Below, piece after piece: positions 1 through 6,543 of a stretch of 7,189 nt of DNA. The stretch covers positions 1 to 7,189 of the forward strand of contig MHZD01000003.1 of assembly GCA_001828645.1 (NCBI GenBank), read 5' to 3'. The notes below the pieces were generated by a model. The model did not search any database. It saw only the letters and a list, made by a program, of their open reading frames with translations, and was not told where the DNA came from. The position numbers and the translations under genes are program-made. This DNA comes from Planctomycetes bacterium RIFOXYC2_FULL_41_27 (lineage in GTDB: Bacteria > Planctomycetota > Brocadiia > Brocadiales > Brocadiaceae). The stretch's first letter is position 1, and the number at the start of each line of letters is the position of its first letter.

Positions 1-53
1 GGGCGGGCGCTGAAGGGATCATCGAGTATCCATTAAATAAAGTTATTCTTTAA
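1..53 (+). CDS. hisG: 3' end of probable ATP phosphoribosyltransferase HisG (partial)
   Basis: Only the C-terminal tail is present: reading from base 3, the frame gives AGAEGIIEYPLNKVIL and then TAA at 51-53. The pattern 'GA-x-GII-x-(Y/L)-P-(L/I)-(N/E)-K-V/M-I' right at the C-terminus is typical of HisG, which joins ATP and phosphoribosyl diphosphate in the first step of histidine synthesis. The other two forward frames hit stops sooner (TGA at 11-13, TAA at 34-36) and give no family-like text. The gene is cut by the window edge, so neither the catalytic domain nor the short or long HisG form can be judged. Identification rests on 16 residues remembered as family-like, so it is moderate only. 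The next gene starts 46 bases downstream without an obvious terminator, suggesting read-through. Confidence 0.55.
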   Translation, partial: AGAEGIIEYPLNKVIL

Positions 54-99
54 CAAATGGCCTTTACGGCATGGTGCGAACAAAATAAAGAAATATGCA

Positions 100-1677
100 A
101 TGTTATCTGGAAGATATTTTACTATTACTTTTGTTTTCATAACGCTCTTATCTATAGGTTTTCAGGGATGTAGCAGTGTTACAGCAAGACAGGGAATACA
201 ATCTGTATCCAGAGTTAAAAGTCAGCCTTTATCAGACAAGGACATGGCGCACGTATATTTTTGTACTGGATATGCTTTCATGCTGGATAGGGATTGGGAA
301 AATGCAACTATTAATTTTGAAAAGGCAATTCTGTTAGACCGTTCTTCCGAAAGAATCATCCGTCATTTAGCTACGTGTTATTTCCAATTAGGCAAGAATG
401 AAAAATCGATTGATTTTATTGAAAAGTTAGTCATGCTCAAACCCCATGATTTCAGCGTTCATTATACCTTAGCCACCCTTTATGAAACCGTCGGAAAACA
501 TCAGGACGCAATTGCAGAGTATGAACGTGCGCGCCGATGCAAGACAACCAAATTAGATAACGTGTTTTTGGCGGACGCCCTTTACAGACTTGCCAATCTT
601 TATATGCAGGAAGGGATGATGGAAAAGGGCGCCGAATGCTACAAGAACATGTTTGACCTGAAACTTGTAAGCGAACCGGCAAAGATATATTATGAAATAG
701 GCCAGCGATATTTTGAAAAAAATGATATAAAAAAAGCCCTGGAATATTTTTTAAAGGTTAAAGAGGCTGATCCTAAATTGAGTTTTGCCAGTTTCTATCT
801 TACTCTTTGTTACGATGCACTCAATGACTACGAAAATGCCGTGAAGGAATCAAAAGCTTTTTTGGAAAAGGATACGGATAACTGGGTCATGCATCTTGCA
901 TTGTCAGAAATATATGGAAGAATGAAAATTGAGTCTAAAAGGAATGAAGAAATCAAGAAAACCCAGGAAATCCTTGAGAAAAATGTGGATGCCGGAAGTA
1001 AGAATCCAAAGGAATATTTCATGTTATGCCAGATTTACCGGAATCAGCGTAAGATCGGTGAGGCAATTGCCGTTATTGAGAGCATGAAATTGATTCCAAT
1101 GGATAAAGAAACAAAACGGGATACACATTTCCTGTTAGCGAATCTTTATTACGAGGATCAAAAAATGAATAAAGTTGAGGATGAGTTGCAGATGACCTTA
1201 AAGCTTGATCCCGATTTTCACGAGGCAAGTAATTTCCTTGGATATTTGTTTGTTGAAAACAATAAAAACCTGGACGAAGCCATACAATTGATTAACAGGG
1301 CATTGAAAGCACAGCCCAGGAATGGCGCCTATATTGACAGTTTAGGTTGGGCTTATTATAAAAAGGCGCAGGCAGAAGGAAGAAACGATTATTTGATTAT
1401 AGCACTTCAAAAGTTGCTGGAGGCTGTTCAACTCCTGGAAGAGCCTGATATCTATGAGCACATTGGAGACGTTCATTATAGTTTGGGACATTGGGATGAA
1501 GCCGTCAAGGTCTGGGAAAAAGCCCAAACCTTATATAAAAACGTACGCAGTAATGAAGTGCAAGTTGAGAATATTACGACAAAACTGGAAAAGGTTAAAA
1601 GGTTAATTTCTTTAGAGGAAATGAGTTCAAAGGTTATTGCAAATCATCTGGAGGTTGAAACAATCACTCGGCCTTAA
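100..1677 (+). CDS. TPR-repeat protein, probable lipoprotein
   Basis: A 525-residue protein made almost entirely of tetratricopeptide repeats, helical hairpins that act as protein-binding scaffolds. The N-terminus (MLSGRYF, then a hydrophobic stretch to about residue 20) ends in FQGC with Cys24. This looks like a lipoprotein signal with an imperfect lipobox (F and Q at -3 and -2), so I infer membrane anchoring on the outer side of the inner membrane or in the outer membrane. TPR-like units run at about 49-116, 117-150, 158-261 and 340-483, with typical A-x-x-Y/F and EA-x-x-x-(Y/L)-E-K-A signatures; 262-339 is more divergent. The last repeats (IDSLGWAYYK, IYEHIGDVHYSLG, WDEAVKVWEKA) match the C-terminal block of many bacterial TPR lipoproteins. 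The tail from about 485 is charged and helical. The start is the first in-frame ATG and gives a sensible signal peptide, although upstream A-rich sequence shows only a weak ribosome site. No binding partner can be named. yebC follows after 43 bases. Confidence 0.85.
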   Translation: MLSGRYFTITFVFITLLSIGFQGCSSVTARQGIQSVSRVKSQPLSDKDMAHVYFCTGYAFMLDRDWENATINFEKAILLDRSSERIIRHLATCYFQLGKNEKSIDFIEKLVMLKPHDFSVHYTLATLYETVGKHQDAIAEYERARRCKTTKLDNVFLADALYRLANLYMQEGMMEKGAECYKNMFDLKLVSEPAKIYYEIGQRYFEKNDIKKALEYFLKVKEADPKLSFASFYLTLCYDALNDYENAVKESKAFLEKDTDNWVMHLALSEIYGRMKIESKRNEEIKKTQEILEKNVDAGSKNPKEYFMLCQIYRNQRKIGEAIAVIESMKLIPMDKETKRDTHFLLANLYYEDQKMNKVEDELQMTLKLDPDFHEASNFLGYLFVENNKNLDEAIQLINRALKAQPRNGAYIDSLGWAYYKKAQAEGRNDYLIIALQKLLEAVQLLEEPDIYEHIGDVHYSLGHWDEAVKVWEKAQTLYKNVRSNEVQVENITTKLEKVKRLISLEEMSSKVIANHLEVETITRP

Positions 1678-1720
1678 AGACGTTTTTTAATGAAATGATT
1701 TGTAGAGGAATAGAGGGAAA

Positions 1721-2470
1721 ATGGCTGGACATTCACATTGGGCAAGTATAAAGCATAAAAAGGGCGCTGCTGACGCTAAAAAAGGTAAAGTATTTTCTAA
1801 GATAGCTCGTATGATTACCGTTGCCGCTAGAAAAGGCGGCAGCGATCCCGATATGAATCCAAAACTACAACTTGCAATAGATAAAGCCCGTTCTGTTAAC
1901 ATGCCCAAGGATAATGTAGAACGCGCTATTCAGAAGGGAACAGGAGATTCTGCCGGAGATATAGAGTTATTTGAGTGTTTGTACGAGGGATACGGGCCGC
2001 ACGGTGTTGCCATGATGATAGAAATTCTGACGGATAATAAAAATAGAACCGTCCCTGAAATAAGAAAGATCTTTGGACGATTTGGCGGGAATATGGGAGA
2101 AGCGGGTTGTGTATCATGGATGTTTGAAAAGAAGGGGCTTATTATAGTGAACAGCAGCAATCTCAATGAAGACGACTTGATGATGTTGGTGCTGGATGCC
2201 GGCGCCGAGGACTTACAAAAGGTTGGTGATGTTTTTCAGGTGATATGTTCTCAAGCGGATTTAGGCAAGGTCAAAAAAGCCATCGAGGGTAAAAATATAA
2301 AAGTTGAAACTGCCGAAGTGAGCTGGATTCCCAAGAACAATATTGATTTAGAAGAAGCGGAGGGCCGTAAAGTACTGAGGCTTATGGAGGCGCTTGAAGA
2401 TCACGATGACGTGCAAAACGTATATTCTAATTTTAACCTTCCACAAAGCCTTTTGGCAGAAATGCAATAA
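1721..2470 (+). CDS. yebC: YebC/PmpR/TACO1 family protein
   Basis: A 249-residue protein, normal length for the family (E. coli YebC is about 246). It opens with the hallmark MAGHSHW (usually MAGHSKW), then IKHKK and KGKVFSKIAR (22-30) of the basic first domain. The rest is also diagnostic: NMPKDNVERAI near 60-70, YEGYGP near 88-93 and DNKNRTVPEIR (105-115). Domains 2 and 3 follow, with GC-x-S-W-MF (129-135) and the C-terminal segment LMEALEDHDDVQNVYSNF. Family members have been described as DNA-binding regulators (PmpR-like) and, with mitochondrial TACO1, as translation factors that help ribosomes through difficult stretches such as proline runs; the sequence does not say which role applies. 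The start is supported by purine-rich GAGG and GAGGG stretches just before ATG. In many bacteria yebC sits next to ruvC; here the next gene is convergent ftsH, so that arrangement is absent. The + strand group probably ends here. Confidence 0.96.
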   Translation: MAGHSHWASIKHKKGAADAKKGKVFSKIARMITVAARKGGSDPDMNPKLQLAIDKARSVNMPKDNVERAIQKGTGDSAGDIELFECLYEGYGPHGVAMMIEILTDNKNRTVPEIRKIFGRFGGNMGEAGCVSWMFEKKGLIIVNSSNLNEDDLMMLVLDAGAEDLQKVGDVFQVICSQADLGKVKKAIEGKNIKVETAEVSWIPKNNIDLEEAEGRKVLRLMEALEDHDDVQNVYSNFNLPQSLLAEMQ

Positions 2471-2507
2471 ACCTCAAAGTAAATAAATGTAAGTAGTTTG
2501 TTCCTTT

Positions 2508-4436
2508 TTACTTTTTATCAGTTTCTTTGTTTATGAATTGCAGGTTTTGTTGAGGCTGTTCGACTGGGGCAATATCTACTTCTTTATGAATTCTTGGACG
2601 TTTCTTTTCGATGCTTAACAATTCTAATACCTGCTCTCCCTCCAGAACTTCTTCCTCTTCCAATTTCTTTGCTAATAGTTCCAGTTTGTCTTTATTATCG
2701 TTGAGCAATTTTTTTGTTTTCTCGTAGCTTCCCATAATAATACCGGTAACCTCTTCATCAATTATGATGGCTGTTTTATCGCTGTATTCTTTTTCCTGGA
2801 CGAGATCGTGCCCAAGGAAGATATTCCCTGATTGTCTGCCAAAGGTCTGAGGTCCTAACTTCTTACTCATTCCGAATCTGCATACATAATTCCTGGCCAG
2901 ATGTGAAGCCTTTTCTAAGTCGTTTTGTGCGCCTGTCGATATTTCATGGAGGACGAGTTCTTCGGCAGCGCGGCCTCCGAGTAACACACAAAGGGTATCC
3001 AGGATTTCAGACTCACTTGTCAGGTATTTATCTTCCATCGGAAGCTGCATGGTATAACCCAGCGCAGCAGTTCCTCTCGGGATTATAGATACCTTATGTA
3101 CGGGGTCAGTGTTGGGAAGCAATGCAGCTACAAGAGTATGACCTGATTCATGGAATGCAACGGTCTTTTTTTCAACATCGCTCATAATCCTGCTCTTTCG
3201 TTCAGGACCGGCTATCACCCTGTCGATGGAGGATTCTAATTCCTCCATACCTACAAAGTTCTTATCGTGCCTTGCCGCAAGGAGTGCAGCCTCATTGATG
3301 ACATTTGCCAGGTCTGCACCTGAAAAGCCAGGTGTACGTTTTGCAATGACTTTTAAACTGACATCAGAAGCCAATTTTACGCTCTTTGCATGCACCGCCA
3401 AAACAGCTTCGCGACCAATAAGGTCTGGCCTGTCAACGGTTATTTGACGATCAAAACGACCCGGACGCAGCAGGGCACTATCCAAAACGTCCGGTCGATT
3501 GGTAGCTGCTACGATGATAACTCCTTTCTGTGAATTGAAACCATCCATCTCTGCAAGGAGTTGGTTGAGAGTCTGCTCGCGTTCGTCATGACCGCCACCC
3601 AGTCCCGTGCCTCTTTGGCGTCCGACGCTGTCAATCTCATCAATGAAAACAATACACGGCGCCTTTTCCTTCGCCTGTTCGAACATATCTCGTACCCGGG
3701 CAGCGCCCATTCCAACAAACATCTCAACAAAGTCCGATCCGCTGATCGAAAAAAATGGCACCCCGGCCTCGCCCGCTACGGCTCTAGCAAGGAGCGTTTT
3801 ACCTGTTCCAGGAGGGCCTATGAGAAGCACACCCTTGGGAATTTTCCCGCCCAGTTTTTGGAATCGTTCGGGGTAAGAAAGAAAGTCTATGATTTCCTTT
3901 AACTCTTCTTTGGCCTCGTCGCACCCTGCAACGTCGATAAAAGTTGTCTTCTGCGTCCCATTATCTGAGTACAGCTTTATCTTTGCCTTCCCGAAAGACA
4001 TGAAAGGAGAACCCATCCCGCCAACTTTTCGAAAAAGAAAGAACCATCCTAACGCCATGATGCCAAAGGGAAAGACCCACCACATCAGGACGTTTTTCAG
4101 GAAATTATTTTCTACGGCCCCTTTAAATCTGACCTTCTGGGATTCAAGTTCATTGACGAGTTCCATGTCGTGTATTGGTACGGTAGCAAAGGCAACCTTT
4201 TCTTCTTTGTCACCTTCTGCCGATACTTTTTTATAATGACCACGAATAAGGTTTGAACCAACGGTACAATCGGATATATAACCATTCTTTAAATATAACC
4301 TGAACTGGCTATACGATAACTCTTCTGCCTTGGGAGATAAAAACATCTGTACGACGTACATGACGGCAAGGAAGATCAGGATATATCCGATAGAAAATGG
4401 TGTTTTTTTCGCTTTGCTTGTAGTCTTTTTAGCCAT
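2508..4436 (-). CDS. ftsH: ATP-dependent zinc metalloprotease FtsH
   Basis: A 642-residue membrane-anchored AAA+ protease that extracts and degrades misassembled membrane proteins and short-lived regulators as a hexamer. Two membrane segments, about 14-34 and 113-135, enclose a small extracytoplasmic domain. The AAA domain has Walker A GPPGTGKT (207-214), pore loop FVG (240-242), Walker B IVFIDEID (262-269) and the second region of homology with ATNRPDVLD and LLRPGRFDR, whose Arg327 and Arg330 correspond to the arginine fingers. The peptidase has HESGH (429-433; usually HEAGH), with His429 and His433 as zinc ligands and Glu430 catalytic, plus Asp506 in GAQNDLEKA as the likely third ligand. 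Every key residue is present. The C-terminus is a charged coiled coil (about 570-612) and a polar tail to 642. The ATG start gives the usual short basic N-terminus, but no Shine-Dalgarno sequence precedes it. A near-perfect promoter lies about 60 bases upstream. The gene is monocistronic by layout: a divergent tRNA upstream and convergent yebC downstream. Confidence 0.98.
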   Translation of the reverse strand: MAKKTTSKAKKTPFSIGYILIFLAVMYVVQMFLSPKAEELSYSQFRLYLKNGYISDCTVGSNLIRGHYKKVSAEGDKEEKVAFATVPIHDMELVNELESQKVRFKGAVENNFLKNVLMWWVFPFGIMALGWFFLFRKVGGMGSPFMSFGKAKIKLYSDNGTQKTTFIDVAGCDEAKEELKEIIDFLSYPERFQKLGGKIPKGVLLIGPPGTGKTLLARAVAGEAGVPFFSISGSDFVEMFVGMGAARVRDMFEQAKEKAPCIVFIDEIDSVGRQRGTGLGGGHDEREQTLNQLLAEMDGFNSQKGVIIVAATNRPDVLDSALLRPGRFDRQITVDRPDLIGREAVLAVHAKSVKLASDVSLKVIAKRTPGFSGADLANVINEAALLAARHDKNFVGMEELESSIDRVIAGPERKSRIMSDVEKKTVAFHESGHTLVAALLPNTDPVHKVSIIPRGTAALGYTMQLPMEDKYLTSESEILDTLCVLLGGRAAEELVLHEISTGAQNDLEKASHLARNYVCRFGMSKKLGPQTFGRQSGNIFLGHDLVQEKEYSDKTAIIIDEEVTGIIMGSYEKTKKLLNDNKDKLELLAKKLEEEEVLEGEQVLELLSIEKKRPRIHKEVDIAPVEQPQQNLQFINKETDKK

Positions 4437-4496
4437 GTATTTAAAAAGATTAAAATGTAACTATAAGATACAGACCGATTTTTCTAATAAACTCAA

Positions 4497-4525
4497 ATTA
4501 TATTAGAAAAAAAGGTTGTTGTCAA
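4497..4525 (-). promoter_or_regulatory. Consensus sigma70-type promoter of ftsH
   Basis: On the minus strand TTGACA (4520-4525) is followed by exactly 17 bases and then TATAAT (4497-4502), a full match to the vegetative consensus at optimal spacing. Transcription should start near 4490, leaving a leader of about 54 bases before the ftsH ATG at 4436. No operator or heat-shock (CIRCE-like) repeat is visible around it. Activity is inferred from sequence alone. Confidence 0.85.
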
Positions 4526-4560
4526 AATATAATTCATTATTAATTCAAAATGGATTTAAG

Positions 4561-4588
4561 TTGATAATAGATAAAAAGACAATATAAT
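4561..4588 (+). promoter_or_regulatory. Promoter of tRNA-Pro gene
   Basis: TTGATA (4561-4566), a 16-base spacer and TATAAT (4583-4588) lie just before the tRNA. The expected start, near 4594-4596, leaves only a few bases of leader before the mature 5' end at 4599. It faces away from the ftsH promoter, with 35 bases between the two -35 boxes. The -10 is perfect and the -35 matches 5 of 6. Confidence 0.7.
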
Positions 4589-4598
4589 ATGGCTAAGT

Positions 4599-4676
4599 CG
4601 GGGTGTAGCGCAGCTTGGCTAGCGCGCTTGAATGGGGTTCAAGAGGTCGTGGGTTCAAATCCCGCCACCCCGACCA
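4599..4676 (+). tRNA. tRNA-Pro, anticodon GGG
   Basis: The full cloverleaf can be drawn. The acceptor stem CGGGGTG (4599-4605) pairs with CACCCCG (4666-4672), the D-arm is GCGC/GCGC, and the anticodon stem CTTGA (4627-4631) pairs with TCAAG (4639-4643) around loop ATGGGGT. The T-arm GTGGG/CCCGC encloses TTCAAAT. Discriminator A4673 and an encoded CCA (4674-4676) finish it. Anticodon GGG is at 4634-4636, with T33 before it and G37 after it; G37 is usual in proline tRNAs. The C1-G72 acceptor end is also usual for bacterial tRNA-Pro. It should read CCC and CCU codons. I see no clear hairpin-plus-T-run terminator downstream. Confidence 0.96.
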
Positions 4677-4888
4677 CTAAAAGCAAGGGTTTCCAGGCAT
4701 TCAATACATTTCTATTTACCTCAACTGCGACTAAATTGTGACCAACCTCTAAAATCTGGATTCCATTACTCATGGTTTCTGGACAAAACTAGCTGCTATC
4801 TTAACCTATTTATTATCAATTTTGCTTATCAAATCGTCGCAGAGTTTAGGTTGTAATATAATGTTAAATCTCTGTCAACAATGTAATC
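4677..4888. other. Gene-free stretch downstream of tRNA-Pro
   Basis: This 212-base AT-rich stretch lies between the tRNA and the 3' end of the dehydrogenase gene. Both short + strand reading frames here (one starting inside the tRNA, one at 4822) lack a ribosome site and any family-like residues. I found no duplicated tRNA 3' end that would mark an integration site, no integrase, and no convincing terminator. Only short weak inverted repeats are present, such as AACCTA (4803-4808) with TAGGTT (4849-4854). Confidence 0.6.
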
Positions 4889-5818
4889 TTATCGATAGTG
4901 ACGGGCTAATTCTGAGGCGTAGCAGGTTCCTACAATGCCGACGTTCTGGGTCAGCCAATCACTTAGTAGTGTTTTTCCCGTTGGAGGATTTTTTGATACG
5001 AGCAGGTTCGCCATCAGTCCCTCGACTTCATCCCGAGTCAACACCACGTCGTTGACCATATAACCAATAAATTTCGAGAGAAAAAGCGCCAATCCAGGTC
5101 TTACATGGATAATTCTGGCTTTGCTCTTTACCCTGTCAGCAATGAGACGAATTAGCTCTTCATAGTTAAAAATTTCAGGGCCAACGGCATCTAGTACCAT
5201 GTTATCATTTGAATGTCCGGCGTTTACTGCTATCTCGGCTACATCTTCCACAAAGACAGGCTGCAGTCGATAGTCACCGTCTCCTGGAATGGTAAATACC
5301 GGAAACTTTGTGAGAAACCAGGCGATATTGTTGATAAGGATGTCCTCGTGTCCAAAGATTACGGTCGGCCGAATGATGGCATAGGACAGACCGGAATGGA
5401 TGACAGCCTTCTCAAGGATCCCTTTCCCTCTGAAATAAGGGAAGGGCGATGCTTCCGAGGCGTTTGTGATGCTGATGTGTACAATCCTGCGGATTCCTGC
5501 TTCTTTTGCCGCATTGATGAGTATCTTCGTGTTTGCAACGGCAGTATCGTAAGTAACCTGGCCATACGGGAAACGTACCCAGTATGTGTTGTAAAGAGTT
5601 GAGGCTCCTTGCAAAGCCCTTTTCAATTCCGCTGGATTATCGAAATGAAACGGAGCTACACTTACCTGATTACAGAAAGGACTTGGACGGTTGGGGTGTC
5701 CAGTGAGCGTTCTGACCCTCTTCCCCATTGAAAGAAGTTTCCTGGTTATATACTTACCTGTATAACCAAACGCCCCTGTAACAACATTCAATTCCTGAGT
5801 TTCTACGTCCACAGTCAT
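4889..5818 (-). CDS. Atypical SDR / NmrA-like NAD(P)-binding protein
   Basis: A 309-residue Rossmann-fold protein of the extended or atypical short-chain dehydrogenase superfamily. The dinucleotide-binding loop is TGAFGYTG (14-21), the G-x-x-G-x-x-G form typical of NmrA, NDUFA9-like and epimerase-type members. A basic patch after strand 2 (RTLTGHPNRP, 37-46) would suit NADP(H), but this is inference. A SDR active-site pair is present as Tyr128-x3-Lys132 in PYFRGK, after the strand IVHISITNA (112-120). IIRPTVIFG (148-156) and LQPVFVEDVAEIAVNAG (185-201) match the conserved mid-region of NDUFA9/NmrA-type proteins, some of which support respiratory complexes or quinone and sugar metabolism. Substrate cannot be named. 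The C-terminal third is substrate-domain-like, with a hydrophobic stretch PGLALFLSKFIGYMV (241-255). The ATG start precedes the Rossmann strand by a normal length, but upstream sequence has no strong ribosome site; an internal TTG at codon 10 is a less likely alternative. Confidence 0.85.
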   Translation of the reverse strand: MTVDVETQELNVVTGAFGYTGKYITRKLLSMGKRVRTLTGHPNRPSPFCNQVSVAPFHFDNPAELKRALQGASTLYNTYWVRFPYGQVTYDTAVANTKILINAAKEAGIRRIVHISITNASEASPFPYFRGKGILEKAVIHSGLSYAIIRPTVIFGHEDILINNIAWFLTKFPVFTIPGDGDYRLQPVFVEDVAEIAVNAGHSNDNMVLDAVGPEIFNYEELIRLIADRVKSKARIIHVRPGLALFLSKFIGYMVNDVVLTRDEVEGLMANLLVSKNPPTGKTLLSDWLTQNVGIVGTCYASELARHYR

Positions 5819-5836
5819 AATCTGGACAAGCCAGAA

Positions 5837-5866
5837 ATTAAATTAAGCCTTCGGCAGCTTTTTCAA
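5837..5866 (-). promoter_or_regulatory. Possible promoter of the SDR gene
   Basis: On the minus strand TTGAAA (5861-5866), an 18-base spacer and TTTAAT (5837-5842) form a passable sigma70-type promoter, predicting a very short leader before the ATG at 5818. A small hairpin, TCTGG/CCAGA (5821-5825 and 5831-5835), sits between promoter and start codon. The -35 box lies directly beside the REP-like doublet. Weak, because AT-rich sequence often gives such matches. Confidence 0.35.
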
Positions 5867-5921
5867 TGTAGCACGAACTTCAGTTCGCTTACATCCTATG
5901 CGAACTAAAGTTCGCACTACA
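5867..5921. repeat. REP-like inverted doublet (GTAG-type palindromes)
   Basis: Two related palindromes face each other across 11 bases. The left unit starts GTAG (5868-5871) and holds hairpin CGAACT-TC-AGTTCG (5874-5887). The right unit holds hairpin GCGAACT-AA-AGTTCGC (5900-5915) and ends CTAC (5917-5920), which is GTAG on the other strand. The two 21-base units (5868-5888 and 5900-5920) match as reverse complements at 18 of 21 positions; the three differences are all transitions. A GTAG tetranucleotide next to a small hairpin, in inverted pairs, is the known architecture of REP/BIME (REPIN) elements mobilised by Y1 transposases (TnpA-REP, RAYT). No transposase is in the window. Its location between genes, 48 bases upstream of the dehydrogenase start codon, suits such an element. 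Confidence 0.75.
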
Positions 5922-5951
5922 ACTGCAACTGTGAAATTCCTGATAAGCCTG

Positions 5952-6000
5952 GAAAAGTCCCCAAACAGCAAACCAGATAATTGCAAACCACGGACTTTTC
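5952..6000. repeat. Perfect 9-bp inverted repeat, possible terminator
   Basis: GAAAAGTCC (5952-5960) and GGACTTTTC (5992-6000) are exact reverse complements, separated by 31 bases that contain a direct repeat GCAAACCA (5968-5975 and 5983-5990). On the + strand the right arm runs into ATTTTTTATTTTT, terminator-like, but no + strand gene ends here. On the minus strand it would form in the trailer of the PII transcript, without a T-run beyond the stem. It may be a weak bidirectional terminator or the remnant of a small element. Confidence 0.4.
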
Positions 6001-6033
6001 ATTTTTTATTTTTGCTTTCAGCGCTGACACTGA

Positions 6034-6375
<342 letters not shown>

Positions 6376-6379
6376 TTAT

Positions 6380-6384
6380 CCTCC
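6380..6384 (-). promoter_or_regulatory. Strong Shine-Dalgarno site of the PII gene
   Basis: GGAGG on the minus strand, seven bases from the ATG at 6372-6370, is the strongest ribosome site in the window and fixes the PII start. The other genes here have weak or no recognisable sites. Confidence 0.85.
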
Positions 6385-6405
6385 GAAAAAATTATTAATG
6401 ATAAT

Positions 6406-6528
6406 TCACCGCAAAAACGCAAAGAAAGTTGTTAGTTGTGAGTTGTTAGATTTAAGGGAACTTACAACTGTTAACTTACAACTTTCAACTGATTTTAAAA
6501 CTTTGCGTTCTTTGCGCCTTTGCGGTGA
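6406..6528. repeat. Nested palindromic element (MITE-like) upstream of PII
   Basis: The outer arms, 21 bases each (6406-6426 and 6508-6528), begin TCACCGC and end GCGGTGA. They pair at 19 of 21 positions and carry repeated CGCAAAG motifs. Nested inside are 25-base arms (6425-6449 and 6461-6485) built from AGTTGT/AAGTT units, pairing at about 20 of 25. An unpaired 22-base insert (6486-6507) on the right side contains a further CTTTGCG copy. GATAA occurs at 6400-6404 and again at 6529-6533, which could be a target duplication of about 5 bases but may be chance in AT-rich sequence. CGCAAAGGCGCAAAG strings like this recur in many unrelated bacterial genomes. No coding sequence lies inside, so if mobile it would be non-autonomous. 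It fills the gap between the downstream gene's stop and the PII leader. Confidence 0.7.
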
Positions 6529-6543
6529 GATAAATTCTTACAA

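Noticed and set aside
2476..2514. AAAGTAAA/TTTACTTT inverted repeat between yebC and ftsH as a shared terminator
   Set aside because: An 8-bp AT-only-but-one-pair stem with a 23-base loop, overlapping the ftsH stop, is too weak to call; no other terminator is evident in this convergent gap.
2903..4236. Several + strand reading frames of 60-115 codons
   Set aside because: All lie opposite or inside the strongly supported ftsH gene, lack ribosome sites and show no family-like composition; they are shadows of ftsH codons.
4632..4856. A 74-codon + strand reading frame
   Set aside because: It starts inside the anticodon loop of tRNA-Pro and its first residues are simply translated tRNA sequence.
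4599..4888. Integration site of a mobile element at tRNA-Pro
   Set aside because: No integrase, no repeat of the tRNA 3' end and no change in gene character downstream within the window.
5213..5602. A 129-codon + strand reading frame
   Set aside because: It is antisense to the dehydrogenase gene, which has clear Rossmann motifs; no ribosome site or recognisable motif supports the antisense frame.
5868..5920. Possible CRISPR repeat-spacer pair
   Set aside because: Only two units, in inverted rather than direct orientation, with an 11-base gap and no cas genes; a REP-like doublet explains it better.
6018..6027. Perfect 10-base palindrome TCAGCGCTGA just after the PII stop codon
   Set aside because: Too short and without a loop or T-run; could be chance, and no known site matches.
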